Assembly: GCF_021602585.1 (NCBI RefSeq)
Contig: NZ_BQIP01000022.1
Location: forward strand, 1-64,000
Direction: 5' to 3'
DNA: 64,000 nucleotides
Origin: Pseudomonas faucium
GTDB taxonomy: Bacteria; Pseudomonadota; Gammaproteobacteria; Pseudomonadales; Pseudomonadaceae
Shown: positions 26,062-33,453 of the stretch, piece after piece
How positions within the stretch are numbered: the first letter of the stretch is position 1
How the letters are laid out: each line of letters begins with the position of its first letter
Translations under genes and position numbers: made by a program
Notes under the pieces: generated by a model
Told to the model about the DNA's origin: nothing
The model's database searches: none
What the model saw: only the letters and a program-made list of their open reading frames with translations

Positions 26062-26125
26062 GCGTAACTCCCGCCCCGGGCTGTAGGTGGCCGGGCGTCA
26101 GGCAAAGGTGATCGGTAGGGGTGGA

Positions 26126-26707
26126 TCAGGCGCGACGCAGCGCACGCTGTTCGACCCGGCTCTGCAGGCGATACAGGTAGGCGAAGCCCTGCTCCCAGCG
26201 CTCATGCCCGGACTTGACGTTGATGTGCCCGGCATTGCTCAGCAGCCCGGCTTCCGCGCCCCAAGCCTGGGCCAGGTACAGCGCGCGCGGCACGCTGACG
26301 GCGGGGTCGTTGTCCGAACTGACCACCTGGCTTGGGAACGGCAAGGCCTGCTGCGGGATCGGCGCAAAGTTGCGCAAGGCCGGTGCGCAGGTCGGGCGCT
26401 CGACATCCGCCGGCGCCACCAGCAACGCACCGCGAACGCGGCGCAGCAATGCCGGGCTGGCCTGCGCCGCCCAATGGGCAACGGTGATGCAGCCCAGGCT
26501 GTGGGCGATGAGGATCACCGGCGAAGGTTCGGCGGCGATGGCCTGCTCCAGTGCCTGCACCCAGTCGTGGCGCTGCGGGGTCAGCCAGTCGTGCTGCTCG
26601 ACCCGGGCGCTGTTGGGCAGGCTGCGCTGCCAGTGGCTTTGCCAATGATTGTCTGGCGATCCTTGCCAGCCCGGCACAATCAGGTAACGAATCGACTCAT
26701 TGCGCAT
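26126..26707 (-). CDS. RBBP9/YdeN family serine hydrolase
   Basis: A 193-residue alpha/beta hydrolase of the RBBP9/YdeN family: N-terminal YLIVPGWQGSPDNHWQSHWQ, nucleophile elbow VILIAHSLGCITVAHW, the Asp-containing VVSSDNDPAVS, and the C-terminal His in LLSNAGHINVKSGHERWEQG. All three catalytic residues are in place. The natural substrate of the family is unknown. It lies 64 bp upstream of the AAA+ regulator on the same strand and could be the first gene of a three-gene unit. Confidence 0.9.
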   Translation of the reverse strand: MRNESIRYLIVPGWQGSPDNHWQSHWQRSLPNSARVEQHDWLTPQRHDWVQALEQAIAAEPSPVILIAHSLGCITVAHWAAQASPALLRRVRGALLVAPADVERPTCAPALRNFAPIPQQALPFPSQVVSSDNDPAVSVPRALYLAQAWGAEAGLLSNAGHINVKSGHERWEQGFAYLYRLQSRVEQRALRRA

Positions 26708-26828
26708 GGGGACGCCTCCAGTAAGTTTGCGTGCTTGCGGTCCAGTATAGGGCGGCAGTTATATCAGTAAAGGAATAAGAAGCTATTTATTAATAACCAA
26801 AACATCAAAAGTACTGACCCGCATCAAT

Positions 26829-26865
26829 AAAAAAAGGGCCATCCCCTGCCAAGAGATATGGCCCT
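26829..26865 (-). terminator. Terminator of the tonB-exbB-exbD operon
   Basis: AGGGCCAT (26835-26842) pairs with ATGGCCCT (26858-26865) across a 15-base loop. On the minus strand the stem is followed by a run of T (the A-tract at 26829-26835). Confidence 0.75.
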
Positions 26866-26893
26866 AAGCACTTGCCTGAAGAGGGTTGCCCGG

Positions 26894-27295
26894 TCAGCGC
26901 GCGGTGATCACCGCCAGCTTGCTGATGCCGGCACGTTCGATGGCCGCCATGGCACGCGCCACTTCGCCGTAATTCACGCCGTCGTCGGCCTGGAGCTGCA
27001 CGCGCACTTGCGCGTCCTTGTCCTTGGCCGCCTTGAGGTTGGCTTCCAGCGACTGGGGCTGGATCTCGTCCTTGTTGATGAACAGCTTGCCGTCGCCGTC
27101 GATGCTCACCACCAGCGGGTCCTTCTGCTCCACCGGGGCCACGGCCTCGGTCTTGGGCAGGTTGATGGGGATGGCGTTGGTCAGCAGCGGCGCGGTGACG
27201 ATGAACACCACCAGCAGCACCAGCATCACGTCGACCAGCGGTGTCACGTTGATCTCACTGAGGACTTCGTCGCTGTCCTGGGTCGAAAAGGCCAT
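26894..27295 (-). CDS. exbD: Biopolymer transport protein ExbD
   Basis: A 133-residue inner-membrane protein with one N-terminal helix (PLVDVMLVLLVVFIVTAPLL) containing the proton-path aspartate in NVTPLVDVMLVLL, and a periplasmic domain ending IERAGISKLAVITAR. With ExbB it uses the proton gradient to energise TonB. One base separates it from exbB. Order tonB-exbB-exbD matches the P. aeruginosa tonB2-exbB1-exbD1 operon. Confidence 0.93.
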   Translation of the reverse strand: MAFSTQDSDEVLSEINVTPLVDVMLVLLVVFIVTAPLLTNAIPINLPKTEAVAPVEQKDPLVVSIDGDGKLFINKDEIQPQSLEANLKAAKDKDAQVRVQLQADDGVNYGEVARAMAAIERAGISKLAVITAR

Positions 27296-27296
27296 G

Positions 27297-28016
27297 TCAG
27301 GACGCCTCCTTCACAGGCTGGGTGAAGCCGGCCTGGGCCTTGTGCACCGCCGGGTGCACCAGCACGCGGAAGGCACTCTTCTGGGCCAGGCTGTAGAAGT
27401 CGTGGGCGAAGTCATCGAGGTCGGCGGCGGTCAGCTTGAGGCGGCGCAGGAAGTAGTTGTAGACCAGCACCGCAGGCACCGCGACGGCGATACCGACACC
27501 GGTCGCCACCAGCGCCGCGCCGATCGGCCCGGCCACGGTTTCCAGGCTGGCCGAGCCGGCCGCGCTGATGCCCTTGAGCGCCTCCATGATGCCCCACACC
27601 GTGCCGAACAGGCCGATGAAGGGCGAGGTGCTGCCGATACTGGCGACCACGGCCAGGCCGGTTTCCAGCGAACGGCGCTCGCGCACGATCTGCTGGCGCA
27701 GGGCGCGCTCGAGGCGGTCCTGGTGGTTGATGGCCTGGCTCAGGTCGCTGGCCTGGGTATCGCCGACGGCGATCGCGGCATAACCGGACTGCGCCACGCG
27801 GGCTGCCGGGCCCGGTGACTCGTGGCTGATTTCGGCAGCCGAGTCCAGGCTCGACGCCGCCCAGAACTGCTGGTGGAAGCGTTTGTCCTGGCGCTTGAGC
27901 CGCACGAACTGCACGACCTTGACCAGGGCCAGGCCCCAGGTGACGACGGAAAAACCGACCAGCAGCCAGATGACTGCGCTTTCAACGGATTCGAGGGGGG
28001 ATGCCAGCAGGCTCAT
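27297..28016 (-). CDS. exbB: Biopolymer transport protein ExbB (MotA/TolQ/ExbB family)
   Basis: A 239-residue inner-membrane protein with three helices: an N-terminal one (SAVIWLLVGFSVVTWGLALV) and the hallmark pair, VVASIGSTSPFIGLFGTVWG and GAALVATGVGIAVAVPAVLV, with TLRE-like RRSLETGL between. It is the channel partner of ExbD. It follows tonB by 30 bp and has a good AGGA ribosome-binding site. Confidence 0.93.
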   Translation of the reverse strand: MSLLASPLESVESAVIWLLVGFSVVTWGLALVKVVQFVRLKRQDKRFHQQFWAASSLDSAAEISHESPGPAARVAQSGYAAIAVGDTQASDLSQAINHQDRLERALRQQIVRERRSLETGLAVVASIGSTSPFIGLFGTVWGIMEALKGISAAGSASLETVAGPIGAALVATGVGIAVAVPAVLVYNYFLRRLKLTAADLDDFAHDFYSLAQKSAFRVLVHPAVHKAQAGFTQPVKEAS

Positions 28017-28046
28017 GATGATGTCTTCCTGTGTTCTGCGAAAAAG

Positions 28047-28835
28047 TTAACGAAGCTTGAAATCGATCGGCACGCTGACCCAGCCGGCCTGGGCCACGTC
28101 GCCCTGCTTGGCGGGCACGAAGCTCCAGCGCTTGACCGCGGCCAGGGCGGCGGCGTCGAGGGCGTCGCGGCCGCTGCTTTTCTGGATCTGGATCTGCCCC
28201 GGCTTGCCGCTGGGCAACACCTCCACGCGCAGCAGCACGGTGCCTTCCCAGCCACGGCGCTGGGCCATCTGCGGGTATTCCGGCGCCGGGTTCTTCAGGT
28301 AGGCGGCGTTGGCCGAAGCTGGCGTGACCGGCGCAGGCGCCGGTGGCGCGGGCGGTGCCGGGGCCGCTACCGGTGCCGGGGGCGGCGCTTCGACCGGCTT
28401 GGGCTGTGGTTTGGGTGGCTGCTTGGCCACAGGCTTGGGCAGCGGTTTTGGCTTGGGTTTGGGCTTGGCGGCCAGCTCGTCGACCACCGGCGGTGGCGGC
28501 TCTACCACCGGCGGTGCCGGGGCAGGTGGCGGCGGCTCGACCACAGGCGGCGCTGGGGCGGCGAACTCGATGGTCATCGGTGGAACCTGTGGCGGCACCA
28601 CCGGCAGCGCGGGCGTCGGCGCCTGGCTGACCCAGTAGGCGGCGGCGCCATGCAGGGCCAGCACCAGCAAGGCCAGCGCCAGCTTGTCGCGGCGCTTGAG
28701 GCCACTGACCGGCGTGCGTTGCAGGCGCAGCTGGCCCAATGGCTGGCGTAGCGTCCGTCCGAGCTCGACCAGGTCACCCGGGGCCGGGCGCCATGGCTGG
28801 TCGTAGGCCCTCACGGCCGTTTGGACATTACCCAT
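28047..28835 (-). CDS. tonB: Energy transducer TonB (TonB2-like)
   Basis: A 262-residue TonB. Residues 1-50 form a cytoplasmic extension not present in E. coli TonB, followed by the anchor helix LALALLVLALHGAAAYW with the His needed for ExbBD coupling. A long Pro-rich spacer with PPPP, KPKPKP and APAPPAP runs (about 85-170) spans the periplasm, and the C-terminal domain (PEYPQMAQRRGWEGTVLLRV, AALAAVKRWSFVPA) contacts TonB boxes. It is first in the operon. It is distinct from the main iron TonB by its exbBD order, and its receptors are unknown. Confidence 0.92.
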   Translation of the reverse strand: MGNVQTAVRAYDQPWRPAPGDLVELGRTLRQPLGQLRLQRTPVSGLKRRDKLALALLVLALHGAAAYWVSQAPTPALPVVPPQVPPMTIEFAAPAPPVVEPPPPAPAPPVVEPPPPVVDELAAKPKPKPKPLPKPVAKQPPKPQPKPVEAPPPAPVAAPAPPAPPAPAPVTPASANAAYLKNPAPEYPQMAQRRGWEGTVLLRVEVLPSGKPGQIQIQKSSGRDALDAAALAAVKRWSFVPAKQGDVAQAGWVSVPIDFKLR

Positions 28836-28859
28836 TTGATCAAACTCCTGGGGGTTCTT

Positions 28860-28923
28860 GATTCAGGTGTGTGGCTGAATCATCGGGGTCAGGGGCTTAT
28901 CTCTTAAAGTAATGTTTAAAATT
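28860..28923 (-). promoter_or_regulatory. tonB upstream region with inverted repeats
   Basis: Two elements lie upstream of tonB. GATTCAG and CTGAATC (28860-28866, 28875-28881) are 7-bp inverted arms. CTTAAA-GTAATG-TTTAAA (28903-28920) closely resembles the inverted repeat upstream of oscA (33429-33453). The remainder of the 28836-29218 gap holds AT-rich DNA, a REP pair and the cysA terminator. Binding-site function is inferred. Confidence 0.4.
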
Positions 28924-29071
28924 AAAGCTAGATCATTTGCGCATATAGGATTTTGCCAGATGTTGCAAAGCCGCGCCGTTCGTGGGGTTGGAGCGAATGG
29001 CCAGAACAGCATGCATTCGAGGCATTTGAAATATTCGTGCAAGGCATGGGATTGCTGCGAGGGCTCTGCCC

Positions 29072-29150
29072 TCGATCGCCGGCAAGCCGGCTCCCACAGG
29101 GACCGGCGCTGCAGCTGTGGGAGCCGGCTTGCCGGCGATGGGCTGCAAGG
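29072..29150. repeat. REP pair (GCCGGC type)
   Basis: Canonical inverted REPs between tonB (upstream side) and the end of cysA, a co-directional junction. Confidence 0.85.
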
Positions 29151-29173
29151 CAGCCCCAACAAACGCCCAGGCA

Positions 29174-29203
29174 ATAAAAAACCCGGGACCATGCCCGGGT
29201 TCT
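29174..29203 (-). terminator. Terminator of the sulfate operon (after cysA)
   Basis: ACCCGGG (29181-29187) pairs with CCCGGGT (29194-29200). Read on the minus strand, the stem is followed by TTTTTTAT. It lies 16 bp past the cysA stop. Confidence 0.85.
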
Positions 29204-29218
29204 TCACTCACAGCTGGC

Positions 29219-30208
29219 TCAGATATCCGCCACCTTCTGCCAAACCTTCGGCCTGAAGAATAGCGTCTCGCCACGCGCCAGCCCGGTCAGGCTGTCGTGG
29301 TCCTTGACCACCTCGGCCTCGATCAGCTCGCTCTGCCCTTCCACCTTCAAGGTCACCCGCGTGGTAGCCCCGAGCGGGCGAATGTCACGCACCTCGGCAG
29401 CATGGTGGCCCTCGGTTTCATGACGCGACAGCGACACCTCGTGCGGGCGGAACAGCACGTGCTGCCCTTCGCTCAAGGCCAGGCGGTTGGAGTCGCCGAG
29501 GAAGTGGTAGACAAAGTCGTTGGCCGGCTTCTCGTACACCTCGCCGGGCGAGCCGATCTGCTCGATCACGCCCTTGTTCATCACCACGATGCGGTCTGCC
29601 ACTTCCATGGCCTCTTCCTGGTCGTGGGTAACGAACACCGAGGTCAGGTTGATGTCCTCGTGCAGGCGCGCCAGCCAGCGGCGCAGCTCCTTGCGCACCT
29701 TGGCATCGAGGGCGCCGAACGGCTCGTCGAGCAGCAGCACCTTGGGCTCCACCGCCAGGGCGCGGGCCAGGGCGATACGCTGGCGCTGGCCACCGGAAAG
29801 CTGCTCGGGGTAGCGGTCGGACAGCCAGTCCAGCTGCACCATGTTCAGCAGCTCATGCACCTTTTCGGCAATCTTGCTCTCGCTCGGGCGCTCGCCCTTG
29901 GGCTTCATGCGCAGGCCGAAGGCGACGTTGTCGAACACGCTCATGTGGCGGAACAGCGCGTAGTGCTGGAACACGAAACCGACGTTGCGATCGCGCACGT
30001 CATGGCCGGACACGTCCTCGCCATGGAACACGATGCTGCCGTCGTCCGGGGTTTCCAGGCCGGCGATGATGCGCAGCAGGGTGGTCTTGCCGCAGCCGGA
30101 AGGGCCGAGCAGGGCCACCAGCTCGCCGCTGTGGATATCCAGGTTGATGTTGTCCAGGGCCTGGAAGCTGTTGAAGCGCTTGCTGACGTTACGAACTTCG
30201 ATCGACAT
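29219..30208 (-). CDS. cysA: Sulfate/thiosulfate ABC transporter ATP-binding protein
   Basis: A 329-residue ATPase: Walker [17 protein letters not shown], signature LSGGQRQR, Walker [13 protein letters not shown] and [14 protein letters not shown]. The ABC core is followed by a C-terminal TOBE-like regulatory domain ([18 protein letters not shown]). It powers sulfate import with CysT and CysW. It is last in oscA-sbp-cysT-cysW-cysA, 3 bp after cysW. Confidence 0.96.
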   Translation of the reverse strand: MSIEVRNVSKRFNSFQALDNINLDIHSGELVALLGPSGCGKTTLLRIIAGLETPDDGSIVFHGEDVSGHDVRDRNVGFVFQHYALFRHMSVFDNVAFGLRMKPKGERPSESKIAEKVHELLNMVQLDWLSDRYPEQLSGGQRQRIALARALAVEPKVLLLDEPFGALDAKVRKELRRWLARLHEDINLTSVFVTHDQEEAMEVADRIVVMNKGVIEQIGSPGEVYEKPANDFVYHFLGDSNRLALSEGQHVLFRPHEVSLSRHETEGHHAAEVRDIRPLGATTRVTLKVEGQSELIEAEVVKDHDSLTGLARGETLFFRPKVWQKVADI

Positions 30209-30211
30209 GAA

Positions 30212-31084
30212 TCATTCCTCCGCGGCGCTATGGCGCAGGCGGTTAATACGGTTCTCGCTCCACTGCTTGAGCAGCAGGATGAAGAGCGCCAGGATCAGCA
30301 GCAGGCTGGCCACGCTGAAGGCCGCGACATGGTTGTACTCGTTGTAGAGGATCTCCACGTGCAGCGGCAAGGTGTTGGTCACGCCGCGAATGTGGCCGGA
30401 CACCACCGACACCGCGCCGAACTCGCCCATGGCCCGCGCGGTGCACAGCACCACGCCGTAGATCAGGCCCCACTTGATGTTGGGCAAGGTCACGTGCCAG
30501 AACATCTGCCAGCCGTTGGCGCCCAGCAGGCGCGCGGCCTCCTCCTCTTGCGTGCCTTGCTCCTGCATCAGCGGGATCAGCTCGCGGGCAACGAAGGGCA
30601 CGGTGACGAAGATGGTCGCCAGCACGATGCCGGGCAAGGCGAACACGATCTGGATGTCATGGTCCTGCAACCAGGGCCCGAACAGGCCCTGGGCGCCGAA
30701 CATCAGCACGTAGACCAGGCCGGCGATCACCGGCGACACCGAGAACGGCAAGTCGATGAGGGTGACCAGCACGCTCTTGCCGCGGAAGGTGTACTTGCTC
30801 ACGCACCAGGCGGCGCTGACGCCGAACACCAGGTTCAGTGGCACCGAAATCGCCACCGCCAGCAGGGTCAGGCGCAGGGCCGACAAGGCGTCGGGTTCGA
30901 AGATCGCCTCGAAGAAGGTGCCGAAGCCGTTCTTCAGCGCCTGCGACACCACGATCACCAGCGGCAGCAGCAAGAACAGCGCGAACACCAGCCAGCCAAG
31001 GCCGATCAGGATGCGCCGCGAGGTGGAACTGCCACGCCGCGCGGCATTGGCGGCGGCACTGGCGCTCAGGGATGAACTGGACAT
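30212..31084 (-). CDS. cysW: Sulfate ABC transporter permease CysW
   Basis: A 290-residue permease with six helices and the EAA loop [20 protein letters not shown]. The poly-Ser/Ala N-terminus ([19 protein letters not shown]) precedes the first helix. [20 protein letters not shown] is diagnostic of CysW. It lies between cysT and cysA with very short gaps. Confidence 0.95.
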   Translation of the reverse strand: MSSSSLSASAAANAARRGSSTSRRILIGLGWLVFALFLLLPLVIVVSQALKNGFGTFFEAIFEPDALSALRLTLLAVAISVPLNLVFGVSAAWCVSKYTFRGKSVLVTLIDLPFSVSPVIAGLVYVLMFGAQGLFGPWLQDHDIQIVFALPGIVLATIFVTVPFVARELIPLMQEQGTQEEEAARLLGANGWQMFWHVTLPNIKWGLIYGVVLCTARAMGEFGAVSVVSGHIRGVTNTLPLHVEILYNEYNHVAAFSVASLLLILALFILLLKQWSENRINRLRHSAAEE

Positions 31085-31097
31085 AGCCGGGCCTCCT

Positions 31098-31916
31098 TCA
31101 AGGGGTTTCGATGCGGCGCTGCAGCAGGTTGATCAGCAGCAGCAGGATGAAGGAAACCACCAGCATCAGCACGCCGATGGCGGTGGCGCCGGTGTAGTCG
31201 TACTGGTCCAGCTTGACCATGATCAGCAGCGGCAGGATCTCGGTCTTCATCGGCATGTTGCCGGCGATGAAGATCACCGAGCCATACTCGCCGACGCCGC
31301 GGGCGAAGGCCAGCGCAAAGCCGGTGAGCCAGGCCGGCAGCAGGGCCGGCGCCAGTACGTGGCGAAACACCTGCAGCGGCTTGGCGCCCAGGCAGGCCGC
31401 CGCCTCCTCGACTTCACGGGGGATGTCGGCAAGCACCGGCTGCACCGTGCGCACCACGAACGGCAAGGTGACGAAGGTCAGCGCCAGGGTGATGCCCAGC
31501 GGTGTGTAGGCAATCTTGAAGCCCAGGTCGGTGGCGAACTGGCCCACCCAGCCTGCCGGCGCGTACAGGGCTGTCAGGGCGATGCCCGCAACCGCCGTGG
31601 GCAGGGCGAACGGCAGGTCGATCATCGCGTCGATGACCTTGCGCCCGGGGAAGGTGTAGCGCACCAGCACCCAGGCCAGCAGGGTGCCGATCACACCGTT
31701 GATGATGGCGGCGAACAGGGCGGTGCCGAAACTCAGCTTGAGCGCGGCGAGTACCCGCGGCGCACTGATGATGCTCCAGAACTGCTCCCAGGTGAGCTGC
31801 GAGGCATGAATGAACATGGCCGCCAGCGGTATCAGCACGATCAGGCTGAGGTACACCAAGGTGTAGCCCAGCGTCAGCCCGAAGCCGGGTATGACGGGGG
31901 AAATGCGACGTGACAT
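31098..31916 (-). CDS. cysT: Sulfate ABC transporter permease CysT
   Basis: A 272-residue permease, the CysW partner: [20 protein letters not shown] first helix, [20 protein letters not shown], and the EAA loop [40 protein letters not shown] is the CysT-type counterpart of the CysW motif. It is separated from sbp by 185 bp that carry a strong hairpin and a REP pair. Confidence 0.95.
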   Translation of the reverse strand: MSRRISPVIPGFGLTLGYTLVYLSLIVLIPLAAMFIHASQLTWEQFWSIISAPRVLAALKLSFGTALFAAIINGVIGTLLAWVLVRYTFPGRKVIDAMIDLPFALPTAVAGIALTALYAPAGWVGQFATDLGFKIAYTPLGITLALTFVTLPFVVRTVQPVLADIPREVEEAAACLGAKPLQVFRHVLAPALLPAWLTGFALAFARGVGEYGSVIFIAGNMPMKTEILPLLIMVKLDQYDYTGATAIGVLMLVVSFILLLLINLLQRRIETP

Positions 31917-31941
31917 AAATATCCCTGGTTGAACGCACGAA

Positions 31942-31961
31942 GCCCGGGACGAATCCCGGGC
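31942..31961 (-). promoter_or_regulatory. UUCG-loop hairpin between sbp and cysT
   Basis: GCCCGGGA and TCCCGGGC form a perfect 8-bp stem. On the transcribed minus strand the loop reads UUCG, a very stable tetraloop. No T-run follows, so it is more likely an mRNA-stabilising or partial-attenuation structure than a full terminator. A REP pair lies 36 bp upstream in transcription. Confidence 0.6.
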
Positions 31962-31997
31962 CGGTGCTAGCTACTGAATCCCGGGGCTGCTGTGCAG

Positions 31998-32072
31998 CCC
32001 ATCGCCGGCACGCCGGCTCCCACAGAAGGTCAGCGGTGAACCTTGTGGGAGCCGGCTTGCCGGCGATGGGCC
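31998..32072. repeat. REP pair (GCCGGC type) inside the sulfate operon
   Basis: Inverted REPs between the stop of sbp and the start of cysT. The left copy has a core substitution (GGCACGCCGG in place of GGCAAGCCGG). Confidence 0.82.
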
Positions 32073-32101
32073 GCCACGCGGCCCCGCTTTTCCATGGCCG
32101 G

Positions 32102-33109
32102 TTACTGTGCCTGATAAATCTGGTCGAACACACCGCCGTCATTGAAGAACTTGGGCTGTGCAGTCTTCCAGCCACCGAAGTCCTTGTCGATGGTGACCAG
32201 GTCCAGTTTCGGGAATTGCTTGCCGAATTCGGCAGCGACTTTCTCGTCACGCGGGCGGTAGAAGTTCTCGGCGGCGATCTTCTGGCCGGCCGGGCTGTAA
32301 AGGTACTTCAGGTACGCCTCGGCGATCTGCTCGTTGCCCTTTTTCTCGGCGTTCTTGTCGACCACGGCCACCGGCGGCTCGGCGAGGATCGACAGCGAAG
32401 GCACGACGATTTCGAACTTGTCGCTGCCGCCGTCTTCCTTCAGCGCCAGGAAGGCTTCGTTTTCCCACGCCAGCAGCACATCGCCCTGGCCGTTGTTGAC
32501 GAAGGTGATGGTCGAGCCACGGGCGCCGGTGTCCAGCACCGGTACGTGCTTGAACAGCTCCTGCACGTAGGCCTTGGCCTTGTCTTCGCTGCCACCGGCC
32601 TTCAGGCCATAGGCCCAGGCGGCGAGGAAGTTCCAGCGGGCGCCGCCGGAGGTTTTCGGGTTGGGGGTGATGACCGAGACGTCTTTCTTGATCAGGTCGC
32701 CCCAGTCCTTGATGCCTTTCGGGTTGCCCTTGCGCACCAGGAACACGATGGTCGAGGTGTACGGGGTGCTGGCGTCCGGCAGGCGCTTCTGCCAGTCCTC
32801 GGGCAGGGTCTTGCCGAGCTTGGCGATTTCGTCGATGTCGCCGGCCAGGGCCAGGGTCACCACGTCGGCGCGCAGGCCGTCGATCACCGCACGGCCCTGC
32901 TTGCCCGAGCCACCGTGGGACTGCTGGATCTTCACCTTGTCGTCCGGGTGAGCCTGTTGCCAGTGCTTGATGAATTCAGCGTTGTACTGCTGGTACAGCT
33001 CACGGGTCGGGTCGTAGGACACGTTCAGCAGTTCGTAGTCCTTGGCGATTGCGGAACCGGCAAAAACGGCACTGGCCAGGGCGGCGAGCGCATAACGGCG
33101 GATGGACAT
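32102..33109 (-). CDS. sbp: Periplasmic sulfate-binding protein
   Basis: A 335-residue sulfate-binding protein with a signal peptide ([22 protein letters not shown]). Sulfate-site and family segments are clear: [56 protein letters not shown] and [23 protein letters not shown] 33109 with GGGAG upstream is preferred to the longer open frame. It is the second gene of the operon, 48 bp after oscA. Confidence 0.96.
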   Translation of the reverse strand: MSIRRYALAALASAVFAGSAIAKDYELLNVSYDPTRELYQQYNAEFIKHWQQAHPDDKVKIQQSHGGSGKQGRAVIDGLRADVVTLALAGDIDEIAKLGKTLPEDWQKRLPDASTPYTSTIVFLVRKGNPKGIKDWGDLIKKDVSVITPNPKTSGGARWNFLAAWAYGLKAGGSEDKAKAYVQELFKHVPVLDTGARGSTITFVNNGQGDVLLAWENEAFLALKEDGGSDKFEIVVPSLSILAEPPVAVVDKNAEKKGNEQIAEAYLKYLYSPAGQKIAAENFYRPRDEKVAAEFGKQFPKLDLVTIDKDFGGWKTAQPKFFNDGGVFDQIYQAQ

Positions 33110-33157
33110 GGTGAAGCTCCCGATTGGCATTTTTCTAGTTGTGAAGGTGGGGCGGTA

Positions 33158-33340
33158 TCAGCCGGGCTTGTTGCCGGGCTGCTGCAGGCGGAACTTCTCC
33201 TTGCGCTCGATCTGCACGACCTGGGCGTTGTGCACGGTGATTTCCACCGCACCGAAACGCAGGTCGCGCAGGGCGCTCTGGATTTCACGCAGAATGGTGG
33301 CTTCGTCCTGACCGTCGATGCTTCGCAGCGATGCGCTCAT
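33158..33340 (-). CDS. oscA: Organosulfur/oxidative-stress small protein OscA (DUF2292)
   Basis: A 60-residue protein with the YezD/DUF2292 pattern: ILREIQSALRDLRFGAVEIT, VHNAQVVQIERKEKFRL. In Pseudomonas corrugata and other pseudomonads oscA precedes sbp and is needed for using organosulfur sources under chromate or oxidative stress. ATG 33340 follows a strong AGGAG. It heads the oscA-sbp-cysTWA operon, with a long inverted repeat 90-115 bp upstream. Confidence 0.9.
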   Translation of the reverse strand: MSASLRSIDGQDEATILREIQSALRDLRFGAVEITVHNAQVVQIERKEKFRLQQPGNKPG

Positions 33341-33428
33341 GCTCGTTCTCCTGTTGAACAAGGGTGCCGGGCAGAGGTTTGAAGGGGGTTTGCGCCTGGC
33401 TTGAGGGCAATAGTAGTGAGGCGCGGAT

Positions 33429-33453
33429 ATTCTTAAAAATACTGTTTAAGAAT
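33429..33453. promoter_or_regulatory. 9-bp-arm inverted repeat upstream of oscA
   Basis: ATTCTTAAA (33429-33437) and TTTAAGAAT (33445-33453) are perfect reverse complements with a 7-base spacer. The left arm overlaps the 3' end of the RND permease gene. AT content is high against GC-rich surroundings. It is probably the operator/promoter region of the oscA operon, a candidate CysB-type site, and resembles the element upstream of tonB. Confidence 0.55.

Noticed and set aside
28836-28960. Fur box upstream of tonB
   Set aside because: The AT-rich stretch does not fit the GATAAT-type hexamer pattern and is better explained by the inverted repeat shared with oscA.
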